From the NCBI RefSeq assembly GCF_004137255.1, contig NZ_SDWT01000001.1:1426001-1490000 (forward strand): 64,000 bases of DNA, in the 5' to 3' direction. Of this stretch, positions 34,122-45,653 are shown one piece after another; the first letter of the stretch is position 1, and each line of letters opens with the position of its first letter. Origin of the DNA: Nocardioides oleivorans (GTDB taxonomy: Bacteria; Actinomycetota; Actinomycetes; Propionibacteriales; Nocardioidaceae). The position numbers and the translations under genes are program-made. The notes under the pieces were generated by a model that saw only the letters and a list, made by a program, of their open reading frames with translations, was not told the DNA's origin and searched no databases.

Positions 34122-35696
34122 TCAGTGACCCATCATGGCGGTCGGGTCGACCGGGGCGACCTTCTTGCGGGGCAGGAAGGCAGCCGGGATGAGGCAGCAC
34201 GCGACGAGCACCGTGGCCACGATGAAGACCGTCGCGAACGCGTCGGCCATGTCGCTGGTGACCAGGCTCGGGAGGTTGGCGAGCTGGTCCTGGGTCAGGC
34301 CGAACTTCTCCAGGATCGCCGCCACCGCGGACTGGTCGTCACCGGCGGCCTGGAGCGCCTGCCCGGCGGCGACGTAGTCGGAGCCCTTGAGCTGGTTGGT
34401 CAGGATCACCGAGAAGAGCGCGGTGCCGACCGAGGCCGCGACCTGCTGGCTGATGTTGAGCAGGGTCGAGCCGCGGGCCACGTTGTGCGCGGTCAGCGTC
34501 GCGAGCGCCGCGGTCATGATCGGCATCATCGTGCCGCCCATGCCCAGGCCCATGATGAAGAGCGCGCCGAGGATGTAGACGTAGGACGTGTCGGCACCGA
34601 TCTGGGTGAACATCGCCATGCCGACGGTGATCACGGTGACGCCGACGAGGACGATCTTGCCGGGGCCGATCTTGTCGGCCAGGATCCCGGCGATCGGCAT
34701 GGTGATCATCGCGCCGACACCCTGCGGGGCCAGCAGCCAGCCCGTGTCGAGGGTGCCCTCGCCGCGGACCTGGATGAAGTAGAGCGGGAAGAGCAGCGAG
34801 GCGCCGAAGAAGGCGACGGCGAACAGGCTCATCGCGATGATCGCGACGGTCATGTTCTTGTTCTGGAACAGGCGCAGGTCGACGAGCGGGTGGATGTTGC
34901 GCTTGCCGAGGGCCCACGGCACGAAGGCCACGATGAGGATCGCGCCGACGACCATCGGGATCAGCACGCGCGGCGCCATCGCCGTACCCTCCTCCGGGAT
35001 CGAGCTGACCCCGAAGAGGAACAGCGCGAGACCCGGCGACAGCAGCAGCATGCCCAGCCAGTCGAAGGTCTCCGACGGCTCGACGTCGTCCTTCGGCAGC
35101 ACGAACCAGGCGTAGACGATCGCGGCGATGCCGATGGGCAGGTTGATCAGGAAGATCCAGTGCCACGAGGCGGACTCGATCAGCGCGCCGCCGATGATCG
35201 GGCCGAAGATCGGGCCGAGCAGCATCGGGATGCCGAGCACGGCCATGACGCGGCCGACGCGCTCGGGGCCGGCGGCGCGGGTCAGGATCGTCATGCCGAG
35301 CGGCATCAGCATGCCGCCGCCGAGGCCCTGGAGCACCCGGTAGATGACGAGCAGCTCGAGTGAGCTGGCGGTCGCGCACAGCACCGAGCCGGCGGTGAAG
35401 AGGGTGACCGCGATCAGGTAGAGGCGCTTGGTGCCGAAGCGGTCGGCGGCCCAGCCCGTCAGCGGGATGACGCTGGCGAGGGCGAGGGTGTAGCCGGTCA
35501 TCGTCCACGCGACCTCGGCCGCGGTGGCGTTGAACTCCTGCTGGAAGGTGTTGAGCGCGACCGAGACGACGGTGATGTCGAGGATCGACATGATGGCGCC
35601 GAGGACGACCACGCCGGCGACCATCAGGACGCCCTTGTCGAGCTTGTCGGAGTTCGCCGGCTGGGTGTCGCCGGGCTGGAGCTGGGTGTCTGTCAC
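34122..35696 (-). CDS. MFS transporter, DHA2 (EmrB/QacA) family
   Basis: The 524-residue protein has 14 predicted spans with LTGWAADRFGTKRLYLIAV (motif A) and GPIFGPIIGGALIESASWHWIFLINLPIGI (motif C). A periplasmic helical insert near residue 440-480 (GQALQAAGDDQSAVAAILEKFGLTQDQLANLPSL) is typical of EmrB-like exporters. The GTG start has TACCGT (plus-strand 35703-35708) 6 nt upstream, indicating a leaderless mRNA. It probably exports drugs or metabolites by proton antiport. Confidence 0.94.
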   Translation of the reverse strand: MTDTQLQPGDTQPANSDKLDKGVLMVAGVVVLGAIMSILDITVVSVALNTFQQEFNATAAEVAWTMTGYTLALASVIPLTGWAADRFGTKRLYLIAVTLFTAGSVLCATASSLELLVIYRVLQGLGGGMLMPLGMTILTRAAGPERVGRVMAVLGIPMLLGPIFGPIIGGALIESASWHWIFLINLPIGIAAIVYAWFVLPKDDVEPSETFDWLGMLLLSPGLALFLFGVSSIPEEGTAMAPRVLIPMVVGAILIVAFVPWALGKRNIHPLVDLRLFQNKNMTVAIIAMSLFAVAFFGASLLFPLYFIQVRGEGTLDTGWLLAPQGVGAMITMPIAGILADKIGPGKIVLVGVTVITVGMAMFTQIGADTSYVYILGALFIMGLGMGGTMMPIMTAALATLTAHNVARGSTLLNISQQVAASVGTALFSVILTNQLKGSDYVAAGQALQAAGDDQSAVAAILEKFGLTQDQLANLPSLVTSDMADAFATVFIVATVLVACCLIPAAFLPRKKVAPVDPTAMMGH

Positions 35697-35819
35697 GGGT
35701 CCACGGTATTGGTTGCCACTGACAACGACCCAATCCTTTTCGGGGTGGGCTGGATCACGGCCGCACGAGCGAACAGGCGAAACAAACGGCTGCCAGACTG
35801 CGCCCGGCGACCGGACCTT

Positions 35820-35894
35820 TGCACCCGAGTCTCACGCTTGTCGGCCTGGATCTGGGCCGACAACCGGGGGAGTCACCGGATATCCGGTGACCGC
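35820..35894 (-). repeat. dispersed palindromic element, locus 3
   Basis: The plus strand reads GCACCCGAGTCTCACG, CTTGTCGGCCTGGATCTGGG, a short variable part, then the palindrome TCACCGGATATCCGGTGA (35873-35890). Its spacer is the closest match to locus 1. It ends 8 bases from the dipeptidase stop codon, so again it lies directly 3' of a gene, here on the minus strand. Confidence 0.75.
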
Positions 35895-35901
35895 CGAGGG
35901 A

Positions 35902-37071
35902 TCACGCGCCGTCCAGGTCCTCGATCCGGGCCAGGCTCGGCTCGCGGACCAGCTGGATCTCCTCGGCCCGCTCCTCGACCTCGCGCATCACCCGCAGCGT
36001 GTTGCGGCACGTCAGCCGGGCCAGGTCGTCGTACGACCAGCCGCGGTCGGCGAGGGCGGTGAGCAGGGCGGGGTACGCCGAGACGTCCTCGAGGCCGGTC
36101 GGGAGGGTCTCGACCCCGTCGTAGTCGCCGCCGAGCCCGACGTGGTCGATGCCGGAGACCTCGCGCACGTGCTCGACGTGCGTGACCACGTCGTCGAGGG
36201 TGGCGGTGGGCGCGGGGTGGTCCTCGAGCCAGCGGTCCTCGAACGCGGCGAACCGCAACCCGTCGGACTCGGGCACGCCCGCGGCGGCGGCCGCGGCGAC
36301 GAGCTCGCGGTGGTGGTCGGCGCAGTCGGCGTTCACGAACTTCGGCACGAAGGTCACCATGCACACGCCGCCGCCCGCCGCCATCGACACGAGCACGTCG
36401 TCGGGTGCGTTGCGCGGGCTGTCGGTGACGGCGCGCGCCGAGCTGTGGCTGAAGATCACCGGGGCCTCGGTCACCTCGAGCGCGGCGCGCATGGTGTCGG
36501 GCGAGACGTGGCTGAGGTCGACCATCATCCCCAGCCGGTTCATCTCGCGGACCACCTCGCGGCCGAAGGCGGTCAGCCCGCCGACGGCCGGGGTGTCGGT
36601 CGCCGAGTCGGCCCACGGGGTGTTCGCGTTGTGGGTGAGCGTGAGGTAGCGGACGCCGAGGTCGAAGAGCTGGCGCAGGGTGCCGAGCGAGCAGTCGATC
36701 GAGTGCCCGCCCTCGGCGCCCATGAGGGAGGCGATCCGGTCGCGCGACCAGGCGTCCTCGACCTCGTCGGCCGTCGTCGCCCAGGCCAGCTGGTCGGCGA
36801 ACGTCCGGGTCAGCAGCCGCGCCGCGTCGACCTGCTCCAGGGTCGCGGTGACCGCGTCGCCGCCTTCGAAGCGGCACGGCACGTAGACCGACCAGAACTG
36901 TGCACCCATCCCGCCCGCCCGCATCCGCGGCAGGTCGGTGTGGGTCGGCGTGCCGCCGGCGCCCACGTCGAGGCGGGAGAAGTCGTACGCCGCCTCGGCG
37001 CGCGCGGTCCAGAGGAGGTCGTTGTGGCCGTCCACCACCGGGTGGGCCGCGAGCAGCGCCGAGATGTCCAT
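35902..37071 (-). CDS. membrane dipeptidase (M19 renal dipeptidase family)
   Basis: The 389-residue protein starts MDISALLAAHPVVDGHNDLLW (first metal-binding HxD). It continues with GAEGGHSIDCSLGTLRQLFDLGVRYLTLTHN, MVDLSHVSPDTM, VIFSHSSARAV and HVGLGGDYDGVETLP, the full set of M19 zinc and substrate motifs. It hydrolyses dipeptides, possibly D-amino-acid containing. No signal peptide is present. TAGCGT (plus-strand 37080-37085) lies 8 nt before the ATG. Confidence 0.95.
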   Translation of the reverse strand: MDISALLAAHPVVDGHNDLLWTARAEAAYDFSRLDVGAGGTPTHTDLPRMRAGGMGAQFWSVYVPCRFEGGDAVTATLEQVDAARLLTRTFADQLAWATTADEVEDAWSRDRIASLMGAEGGHSIDCSLGTLRQLFDLGVRYLTLTHNANTPWADSATDTPAVGGLTAFGREVVREMNRLGMMVDLSHVSPDTMRAALEVTEAPVIFSHSSARAVTDSPRNAPDDVLVSMAAGGGVCMVTFVPKFVNADCADHHRELVAAAAAAGVPESDGLRFAAFEDRWLEDHPAPTATLDDVVTHVEHVREVSGIDHVGLGGDYDGVETLPTGLEDVSAYPALLTALADRGWSYDDLARLTCRNTLRVMREVEERAEEIQLVREPSLARIEDLDGA

Positions 37072-37147
37072 GCCGCAGCACGCTAGCGCCCGGCTCCCGG
37101 GAACTCCCTGTCGGTGCCGCGCGTTACCGTCCCTGGTGCGATCCTCG

Positions 37148-37184
37148 TTGGTCGAGCAGCGAGCGCCGCGAGCGTGCCGAGACC
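37148..37184 (+). repeat. TTGGTCGAG...GCCGAGACC dispersed repeat copy
   Basis: The sequence TTGGTCGAGCAGCGAGCG, a short centre, then CGAGCGTGCCGAGACC has the shape of a dispersed sequence often seen between genes of Nocardioides-like actinobacteria (TGGTCGAG ... CGAGACC). That is recalled knowledge and was not searched. It sits in the 136-bp divergent region between dipeptidase and the SNF2 helicase. The last 24 bases of the window appear to begin a similar element in the other orientation. Confidence 0.5.
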
Positions 37185-37207
37185 GAGATCGACCGAGAGG
37201 TGCCTGC

Positions 37208-39900
<2,693 letters not shown>

Positions 39901-39904
<4 letters not shown>

Positions 39905-40635
39905 GCGTCGCCACCCATCCCCGGCTGGCCCCGCGCCGGGGCGGTGGTGCCGGCACGTGGTGGAGCAAGGCCGTGCTCCGCGCCGTGGAGGAGGCCGCCT
40001 TCAGCCAGCAGGACCTCCGCAGGGGCCGGTCGATGGCGCGGGCAGGGGACGTCGGCTCGATCACCGTGTCCGACGGCGGCGCGGTCGCCGCGGTGACCGA
40101 CGGCCACGACGCCTTCACGGTCGAGGTGACGGTGCCGGTCCTCGACGAGACCGACGCCGCGGCCTTCATCGAGCTGGTCGCGACGGAGTCCGGACGCATC
40201 GGCGCCCTGCTCTCCGGCCAGCTGCCGCACGCCTTCGTGGAGGCGGTGGAGGAGGCGGGCGTCGAGCTGCTGCCGTACGGCGGCGAGCTGGGCTCGGCCT
40301 GCACCTGCGAGGCCTGGCTCGACCCGTGCCCGCACGCGCTGGCCGTGCTGACGCAGCTGGCCTGGCTCATCCAGGCGGACCCGTTCGTGCTCACCCACCT
40401 GCGCGGGCTGTCCCGCGACCGGGTGCTGCGCGACCTGCACGAGCTCACCACCCGGCACGCGTCGAGCGGGCGCGTGGGCCGTGAGTCTCCAGGAGACTCA
40501 ACACCCAGCGTGGCGTCGTACGACGACCACGCCGGGGACGACCCGGACGACCTGGCAGTGGCCCAGGACGCCGCCGAGCGGGCCCAGCAGGTGGTCGAGG
40601 AGATCCTCGCGGGCGGGTCCCCCGACAACTTCTAG
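39901..40635 (+). CDS. SWIM zinc-finger protein, partner of the SNF2 helicase
   Basis: The 244-residue protein has a SWIM motif CTCEAWLDPCPHAL with Cys134, Cys136, Cys143 and His145 (CxCx6CxH spacing). N-terminal motifs are TWWSKAVLRAVEEAAFSQQDLRRGRSMARAGDV, where RG...YYR-like elements occur in SWIM proteins. The ATG overlaps the helicase stop (ATGA), so the two are co-translated and probably act as a complex. SNF2-SWIM gene pairs are common in bacteria but their job is unclear. A perfect palindrome of a repeat found elsewhere lies in frame near residues 194-200. Confidence 0.88.
40482..40500. repeat. palindromic repeat inserted in frame in the SWIM gene
   Basis: TGAGTCTCC, A, GGAGACTCA: perfect 9-bp arms inside the coding frame, encoding the ESPGDS segment in a linker between the SWIM domain and the acidic C-terminal helix. 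The 20-bp sequence differs from the intergenic copy at 23357-23377 only at the centre base and one end. It looks like a palindromic element that landed in a tolerant part of the gene. Confidence 0.65.
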
Positions 40636-40647
40636 ACCGCGGTCGGA

Positions 40648-40672
40648 GTCCCACCCGAGCGACCGGTGGGAC
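40648..40672 (+). terminator. hairpin after the SWIM gene
   Basis: GTCCCACC (40648-40655) and GGTGGGAC (40665-40672) form perfect 8-bp arms with a 9-nt loop, 12 bases after the SWIM stop codon. No T-run follows. It also lies within the leader of the next gene, whose start is 33 bases away. Confidence 0.5.
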
Positions 40673-40705
40673 CATGTGCCCGGCAGGGCACGAAGCGCGA
40701 GGGGG

Positions 40706-42280
40706 ATGGCCGTGGGACGCACGTGGATCGGGATGTCGGTGGTGCTCGTGTCGAGCCTGGTCGCGGGTGGGGTGGTGTCGTCACCCGGGGCCGCGGTCGC
40801 CGACTCGCCGCTCGCGGTGCCGCGCGACCTCGGGACGGGCGTGGGCACGTCGAGCCGCACGGTGGCGTTGGCCGGGCGGGTGGTCGTCGGCACCACCCTG
40901 GGCCCCACCCCCGGCGACATGTGGCTGTCCCAGTACGACCTCGACGAGCCGGCGGCGTCGATGAGGAAGCTCGACGACGACCCCCTCGGCCAGGCCAACC
41001 TGAGCACCATCGCCGACGCCGACGACGCGTACGTGGCAGGCACCCAGCGGGCCGGCACCGCATCGACGAGCGCCTTCGTCCTCGACCTGCGCAGCCAGAC
41101 CGTGGTGCGGGTGCCCCGGATCGGGTTCGGGGGCCTCCAGGCGTCCGCCACGGCGATCGACCAGGGGGTCGTGGTCGGCAGGTCCCAGCTGTACCGCGGG
41201 TGGCACGCCTTCGCCTACGACGTCGACGGCGCCCGGGAAGTGCTCGACCTCGGCACGCTGGGCGGCGAGGACAGCACGGCAGTGGACGTCAGCGGGGACA
41301 TCGTCGTCGGTCAGGCCGACGGCCCGGACCTCGCCGGTCACGGCTATGTCGTGGACCTCGCCGCGCCGGGTCGCCCCATGCGGGACCTCGGCACCTTCGG
41401 CGGTGCCGAGAGCGCGGCCACCGCGGTCTCGGGCGATGTCGTGGTCGGCTGGGCGGAGGCGACTGGCGGCGAGCGCCAGGCCTTCGCCGTGCGCCCCTCG
41501 GCCCCGACCCCGATCACCCCGATCGGCACGCTCGGCGGTCCCACCTCCGAGGCTACCGACGTCGATGGTGAGGTCGTCGTCGGCACGTCGACCCGGCCCG
41601 ACGGGTCCGTCGGCATCTGGTGGACCGACCTGCGCACGGTGCCCTACGTCCTGCACGACCTCGGCACCCCGGCCACCGGCTCCCCGGCCCCTCGGGTCGT
41701 CGAGGGCCGGGTCGTCGGCACCCGTCGGACGGCCGTCGGAGACCGGGGGTTCGTCCTCGACGTCGCCAGCGGGGTCGTCGTCGAGCTCGACCCGCAGCCG
41801 GGACTCACCCGCAGCGAGGCGGTCGACCTCGCCGGCGCCACGGTCGTCGGCACCTCGTCCGGCGTCCCGGGCAGCACGGACGCCCGGGCGACGGCCTGGA
41901 CGCTCACGACCGTCGGGGACGCGTCCTTCCGGTTGGCCCGGAGGACCACGAAGGCGTCGGAGGGCATGATGGCGCGGATCAGGGTGGTGCGCTCGGGTGA
42001 CGTGCGCCAGCCGGTCGAGGTCCGCTACCGCGTGGAGGGGACCGGCAGGGGAGCCACCCGAGGCAAGGACTTCCGGGGCGGTCGGGGCGCGGTCCGCTTC
42101 GCAGCCGGCCAGACCGAGGGATGGATCACGATCAGGATCCGCGACGACAAGCTCTCCGAGAAGAAGGAGAAGGCCCGCGTCACGCTGGTCGAGCCGTCAC
42201 CGGGGACGTCGCTGGTCGGGCGGAGCAAGGCGTGGCTGGTGATCCGGGCCAGCGACCGCAGGCCCGGCAGGGGTCGCTAG
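40706..42280 (+). CDS. secreted HAF-repeat protein with C-terminal Calx-beta-like domain
   Basis: The 524-residue protein has a signal peptide (about 1-33). Six or so beta units follow, of the form DLGTLGGEDSTAVDVSGDIVVG, DLGTFGGAESAATAVSGDVVVG and IGTLGGPTSEATDVDGEVVVG, which fit the 'extracellular HAF repeat' pattern. They probably build a propeller-like domain. Residues about 410-510 (ARIRVVRSGDVRQPVEVRYRVEGTG, GAVRFAAGQTEGWITIRIRDD) resemble a Calx-beta/Na-Ca exchanger domain. Likely a surface or matrix protein with unknown ligand. GAGGGGG directly precedes the ATG. Confidence 0.8.
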   Translation: MAVGRTWIGMSVVLVSSLVAGGVVSSPGAAVADSPLAVPRDLGTGVGTSSRTVALAGRVVVGTTLGPTPGDMWLSQYDLDEPAASMRKLDDDPLGQANLSTIADADDAYVAGTQRAGTASTSAFVLDLRSQTVVRVPRIGFGGLQASATAIDQGVVVGRSQLYRGWHAFAYDVDGAREVLDLGTLGGEDSTAVDVSGDIVVGQADGPDLAGHGYVVDLAAPGRPMRDLGTFGGAESAATAVSGDVVVGWAEATGGERQAFAVRPSAPTPITPIGTLGGPTSEATDVDGEVVVGTSTRPDGSVGIWWTDLRTVPYVLHDLGTPATGSPAPRVVEGRVVGTRRTAVGDRGFVLDVASGVVVELDPQPGLTRSEAVDLAGATVVGTSSGVPGSTDARATAWTLTTVGDASFRLARRTTKASEGMMARIRVVRSGDVRQPVEVRYRVEGTGRGATRGKDFRGGRGAVRFAAGQTEGWITIRIRDDKLSEKKEKARVTLVEPSPGTSLVGRSKAWLVIRASDRRPGRGR

Positions 42281-42319
42281 GGCATTGGGTCAGGCACGCC
42301 CGGTACCCGGATGCCGGGG

Positions 42320-42832
42320 TCAGCGAGCCTCGGTGGTGCCGCCCGGGCGGGCGCCGAGCTCCTCGTCGAGGCGGAGCAGGCCGGGGCCGTCGTCGTTGAT
42401 CAGCTTCACGCGGCCGACGATCTCGCGCACCGTGGCCTCCTCCTCGATCTGCTCCTCCAGGAAGAAGTTGAGCAGCGGACGGGAGTCGAGGTCGCCCTCG
42501 GACTCGGCGAGGCGGAACAGGTCGCGGATCGAGGCCGAGACCTTCTCCTCGTGGGCGAGGGCCGCCTCGAAGGCGTGGAGGACCGAGCCGACCACGGGCG
42601 CGGGCGCAGACGTGCCACCGATGCGCGGGTGGTTGTCGCGGTCGGCGACGTGGTCGATGAACTTGTTGGCGTGGACGATCTCCTCGTCGGCCTGGTGGCG
42701 GAACCACAGGGCCATGCCGGGCAGGTCCATCAGGTCGACCTCGATCGCGAGCTGGCGATAGACCAGGGAGGCCTGGAACTCCAGGGTGATCTGCGCGTTG
42801 AAGGCGTTCTCGAGAGTCTCGCTCAGCTTCAT
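42320..42832 (-). CDS. ferritin
   Basis: The 170-residue four-helix protein has ferroxidase-centre residues in ITLEFQASLVYRQLA and HQADEEIVHANKFIDHV (Glu, Glu-x-x-His). The third and fourth helices are AFEAALAHEEKVSASIRDLF and NFFLEEQIEEEATVREIVGRV. It stores iron and limits oxidative damage. TAGGCT (plus-strand 42840-42845) lies 7 nt before the ATG, so it can be transcribed separately from the TetR gene 24 bp upstream. Confidence 0.95.
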   Translation of the reverse strand: MKLSETLENAFNAQITLEFQASLVYRQLAIEVDLMDLPGMALWFRHQADEEIVHANKFIDHVADRDNHPRIGGTSAPAPVVGSVLHAFEAALAHEEKVSASIRDLFRLAESEGDLDSRPLLNFFLEEQIEEEATVREIVGRVKLINDDGPGLLRLDEELGARPGGTTEAR

Positions 42833-42856
42833 GGCCGGAAGCCTAGCGGGACCGGC

Positions 42857-43408
42857 TCAGGCCAGACCCAGTGCTCCGTGCGCCATCTCGCGGAGCACGT
42901 CGTGCATCTGCGGGTCGGGCAGACGGCCGCTGTGCGGCGTCGAGTTGAGCAGTCCGAACAGCACGTGCGCCCGGGTGCGGGACGCCTCGGGGCCGAGCCG
43001 GTCGTCGAGGAGGCGGAGCTGGGTGGCCCACACGTCGACGTAGGACCGCTGCAGCGCTCGCACGCGCTCACGCGCCGCGTCGGGCAGGTTGCTCCAGTCG
43101 CGGTCCTGGACCACGATCAGGGGACGGTGGGCGAGGGCGAACTCGATGTGCCACTCGATGAGCGCGGTGAGCGCCTCGCGCGGACCCGCGGCGCTGCCGA
43201 CGCGCGAACGGCCCTCGCTGAGGAGCGTCTCGGAGATGCTGACCAGCATCTCGGCGAGCATGGCGTCCTTGGACTCGAAGTGCTTGTAGAGCGCCGGACC
43301 GGAGACCCCGCACGCGGAGCCGAGCTCGGCCACCGAGACGCCGTGGAACCCGCGTGCCGCGAAGAGCTCGGCGGCGATGTCGAGGATCTGCTGGCGGCGG
43401 GGCGTCAC
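42857..43408 (-). CDS. TetR-family transcriptional regulator
   Basis: The 183-residue protein begins TPRRQQILDIAAELFAARGFHGVSVAELGSACGVSGPALYKHFESKDAMLAEML, a textbook TetR DNA-binding domain of the fatty-acid/acyl-CoA-responsive kind. The ligand domain is about 60-183. GTG at 43408 is preferred to a possible upstream ATG because TAACCT (plus-strand 43416-43421) lies exactly 7 nt upstream and homology begins here. It could control the nearby methylcrotonyl-CoA carboxylase operon or ferritin. That is inference from place only. Confidence 0.85.
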   Translation of the reverse strand: MTPRRQQILDIAAELFAARGFHGVSVAELGSACGVSGPALYKHFESKDAMLAEMLVSISETLLSEGRSRVGSAAGPREALTALIEWHIEFALAHRPLIVVQDRDWSNLPDAARERVRALQRSYVDVWATQLRLLDDRLGPEASRTRAHVLFGLLNSTPHSGRLPDPQMHDVLREMAHGALGLA

Positions 43409-43526
43409 GAGCTCGAGGTTAGTGCCGCCCGTGCCGTTGCGCGGAGCCCGCGGCGCCGGCGGGCGCACCCGCGGCTCACGTCCGGCAAGCGGAATCACGG
43501 CAACCATCTCCCCTGATCGGTGCTTC

Positions 43527-43557
43527 CAGTGGGCCGCACCCCCGCGGCGGCCCACTG
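43527..43557. promoter_or_regulatory. long hairpin in the 338-bp divergent intergenic region
   Basis: CAGTGGGCCGC (43527-43537) and GCGGCCCACTG (43547-43557) form perfect 11-bp arms with a 9-nt loop. The stretch 43409-43746 has no convincing gene. It holds this hairpin, the smaller palindrome at 43579-43594, and the start-proximal -10 boxes of the TetR and response-regulator genes. Confidence 0.5.
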
Positions 43558-43578
43558 ATCCCCAAGAGCACACCCTCC

Positions 43579-43594
43579 CGCACACGAGTGTGCG
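43579..43594. promoter_or_regulatory. 16-bp palindrome, candidate operator
   Basis: CGCACAC and GTGTGCG are perfect 7-bp arms around a GA centre, midway between the divergent TetR and response-regulator genes. The size and symmetry fit a dimeric regulator such as the adjacent TetR protein. Confidence 0.45.
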
Positions 43595-43746
43595 TGTGAA
43601 CGATCCAGTTGGCCAGTGGTGCCAGCACCACTTTCGTGACGAGCGCCGCTCGGGCGGGCGCGTCCGGGGCGCTGCGACGACACGGTGTCGTGACGGTGGT
43701 GCCTGCTCTACCGACGTACGGAGCAGGGCGTGGTTACAGTGCGCGC

Positions 43747-44442
43747 ATGCCGCAGATCCGAGTCGTGCTCGCCGAGGACGGAGACCTGCTCCGGGCCGGG
43801 GTGCTCGCCCTGCTCGACGCCTACGACGACATCGACGTCGTAGCGACCGCGACGAGCCTGCCGGAGCTGCTGGCGGCCGTCGAGGAGCACCGTCCCGACG
43901 TGCTGCTCACCGACATCCGGATGCCGCCCGACTTCACCGACGAGGGCATCCGCGCGGCGGGCGAGCTGCGGCGCACCCATCCGGACACCGGTGTGGTGGC
44001 CCTGACCCAGTACTCCGACGTCGAGTACGCCCTCGACCTGGTGCGCGACGGCAGTGACGGTCGCGGCTACCTCCTCAAGGAGCGGGTGGCCGACGTCGAC
44101 GAGCTGGTGGCCGCGCTGCGCACGGTCGCGGCCGGCGGCTCGGTCATCGACCAGATCGTCGTCGACGCGCTGATGGCCACCGGCACCCGCCGGCACGACT
44201 CGCTGCTCGACCGGCTCACCCCGCGCGAGCTCGAGGTGCTCGGGATGGTGGCACGCGGCATGACGAACGCCGCCGTGGCCGGTGAGCTGGTGATCACCGA
44301 CCGCGCCGTGGAGAAGCACATCAACTCGATCCTCACCAAGCTCGACCTGCCCGCCGACGCCCCGGTGCACCGGCGGGTGGCGGCCACCCTGGTCTTCCTC
44401 AGCGAGGCGGGCGTGGGCGGCGGCGTCGCCCCTCGTCGATGA
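43747..44442 (+). CDS. NarL/FixJ-type response regulator
   Basis: The 231-residue protein has a receiver domain (about 1-125) with acidic pocket LAEDGDLLRAGVLALL, phosphoacceptor Asp in VLLTDIRMPP, and the Thr/Lys sites VALTQYSD and YLLKERV. A LuxR-type HTH (about 150-215) reads LTPRELEVLGMVARGMTNAAVAGELVITDRAVEKHINSILTKLDL. TACAGT (43735-43740) lies 6 nt before the ATG. Its stop overlaps the histidine kinase start (ATGA), so the two form a two-component pair. Confidence 0.94.
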   Translation: MPQIRVVLAEDGDLLRAGVLALLDAYDDIDVVATATSLPELLAAVEEHRPDVLLTDIRMPPDFTDEGIRAAGELRRTHPDTGVVALTQYSDVEYALDLVRDGSDGRGYLLKERVADVDELVAALRTVAAGGSVIDQIVVDALMATGTRRHDSLLDRLTPRELEVLGMVARGMTNAAVAGELVITDRAVEKHINSILTKLDLPADAPVHRRVAATLVFLSEAGVGGGVAPRR

Positions 44443-45653
44443 GGGGCCTGCTCTCGGGCTGGGACGGCCTCGATCCCGCGCTGCGCTGGCTGCTGCGCAT
44501 CAACCTGATCGCGCTGACCTCCGCGACCATCCTGCTGGGGGCGGCGTACCTCGCCGGGTTCAAGCACACGGCCGTCGAGATCGACCTCGCGGTCATGGTC
44601 GTCTCGATCGTGCTGATGCTGGTGACGCCGCCGCTGTGCCGGCGCTACGGCGCACCCGCGGCGATCATCGGCCTCACCCTGTCGGCGTGCCTCTTCGCCG
44701 CCGGCGGCACCTGGGCGACGCCCAACCTCGCGCCGCTCACCGTGCTGCTCACGATGGTCCCGCTGCTGGTCGGCTTCCCCTACCTCACCCGGCCGTGGAT
44801 CCGCGCGCTGATGGTCGTCGCCGTGGTCGGGAGCGCGGGGGTGGCCGCGCTGGGGGAGTGGCGTCGGGTCGACAACCTCAACGAGATCTGGTGGGTCAAC
44901 GCGGTCGTCGTCGCCGTCTCGCTGCCGCCCGGCGTCGCCGTCGTGGTCTTCCTCGTGCGCGACGCCTACACCCGCCTGCGCGACCAGTCGGTCCAGCTCG
45001 CCGAGTCGCGCACGCGCGTCGTCGAGGTCGCCGACGCCGCCCGCCGCAGCATCGAGCGCGACCTGCACGACGGCGCGCAGCAGCGCCTGCTCGCGATGAG
45101 CGTGACGATCGAGCGGGCCCGCAAGGAGCTGCTCGCCGGGCGCCACGAGAGTGCGACCGCGCTGATGGGGCAGCTCGCCGCGACCAACCGTGAGGTGCTG
45201 ACCGAGCTGCGCGAGCTCGCGCGCGGCATCTACCCGCCGCTGCTCACCGAGCGCGGCCTGGTCGCCGCCCTCCAGTCGACCGCGCGCCGGTCGACGGTGC
45301 CGGTGACCCTCGACGTCGCCGACTTCGAGCGGCCCAGCCGCCAGGTCGAGGTGGCGGCGTACTTCTGCATCCTCGAGGCGCTCACCAACGCCGCCAAGCA
45401 CTCCGGCGCCACCGAGGTGCTGATCACGGTGCGGGGGCTGCCGCACCTGAGCTTCGTGGTGTCCGACGACGGGAGGGGGTTCGACCGCGGCGCGGTGGAC
45501 CCCGGTGGCCTCCTCGGCATGGAGGCCCGCGCCGCCGCGGCCGGCGGCACGCTCCGCCTGGAGACGGCACCCGGCTGGGGCACCACCCTGCGCGGCGAGT
45601 TCCCCACCTCCCCGCCTCCCGGCCAATGGACACCGGAGGTTAACGATCGCTAA
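44439..45653 (+). CDS. sensor histidine kinase (HisKA_3 class)
   Basis: The 404-residue protein has about five or six N-terminal membrane spans (residues 18-170). The dimerisation/phosphoacceptor box is DAARRSIERDLHDGAQQRLLAMSVTIERA (His in DLHDG). The HATPase domain has EALTNAAKHSGATEVLITV, VSDDGRGFDRG and GLLGMEARAAAAGGTLRLET. It lacks a recognisable extracytoplasmic sensor domain, so it may sense membrane state. The stop codon lies inside a palindrome upstream of the carboxylase operon. Confidence 0.93.
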   Translation: MRGLLSGWDGLDPALRWLLRINLIALTSATILLGAAYLAGFKHTAVEIDLAVMVVSIVLMLVTPPLCRRYGAPAAIIGLTLSACLFAAGGTWATPNLAPLTVLLTMVPLLVGFPYLTRPWIRALMVVAVVGSAGVAALGEWRRVDNLNEIWWVNAVVVAVSLPPGVAVVVFLVRDAYTRLRDQSVQLAESRTRVVEVADAARRSIERDLHDGAQQRLLAMSVTIERARKELLAGRHESATALMGQLAATNREVLTELRELARGIYPPLLTERGLVAALQSTARRSTVPVTLDVADFERPSRQVEVAAYFCILEALTNAAKHSGATEVLITVRGLPHLSFVVSDDGRGFDRGAVDPGGLLGMEARAAAAGGTLRLETAPGWGTTLRGEFPTSPPPGQWTPEVNDR

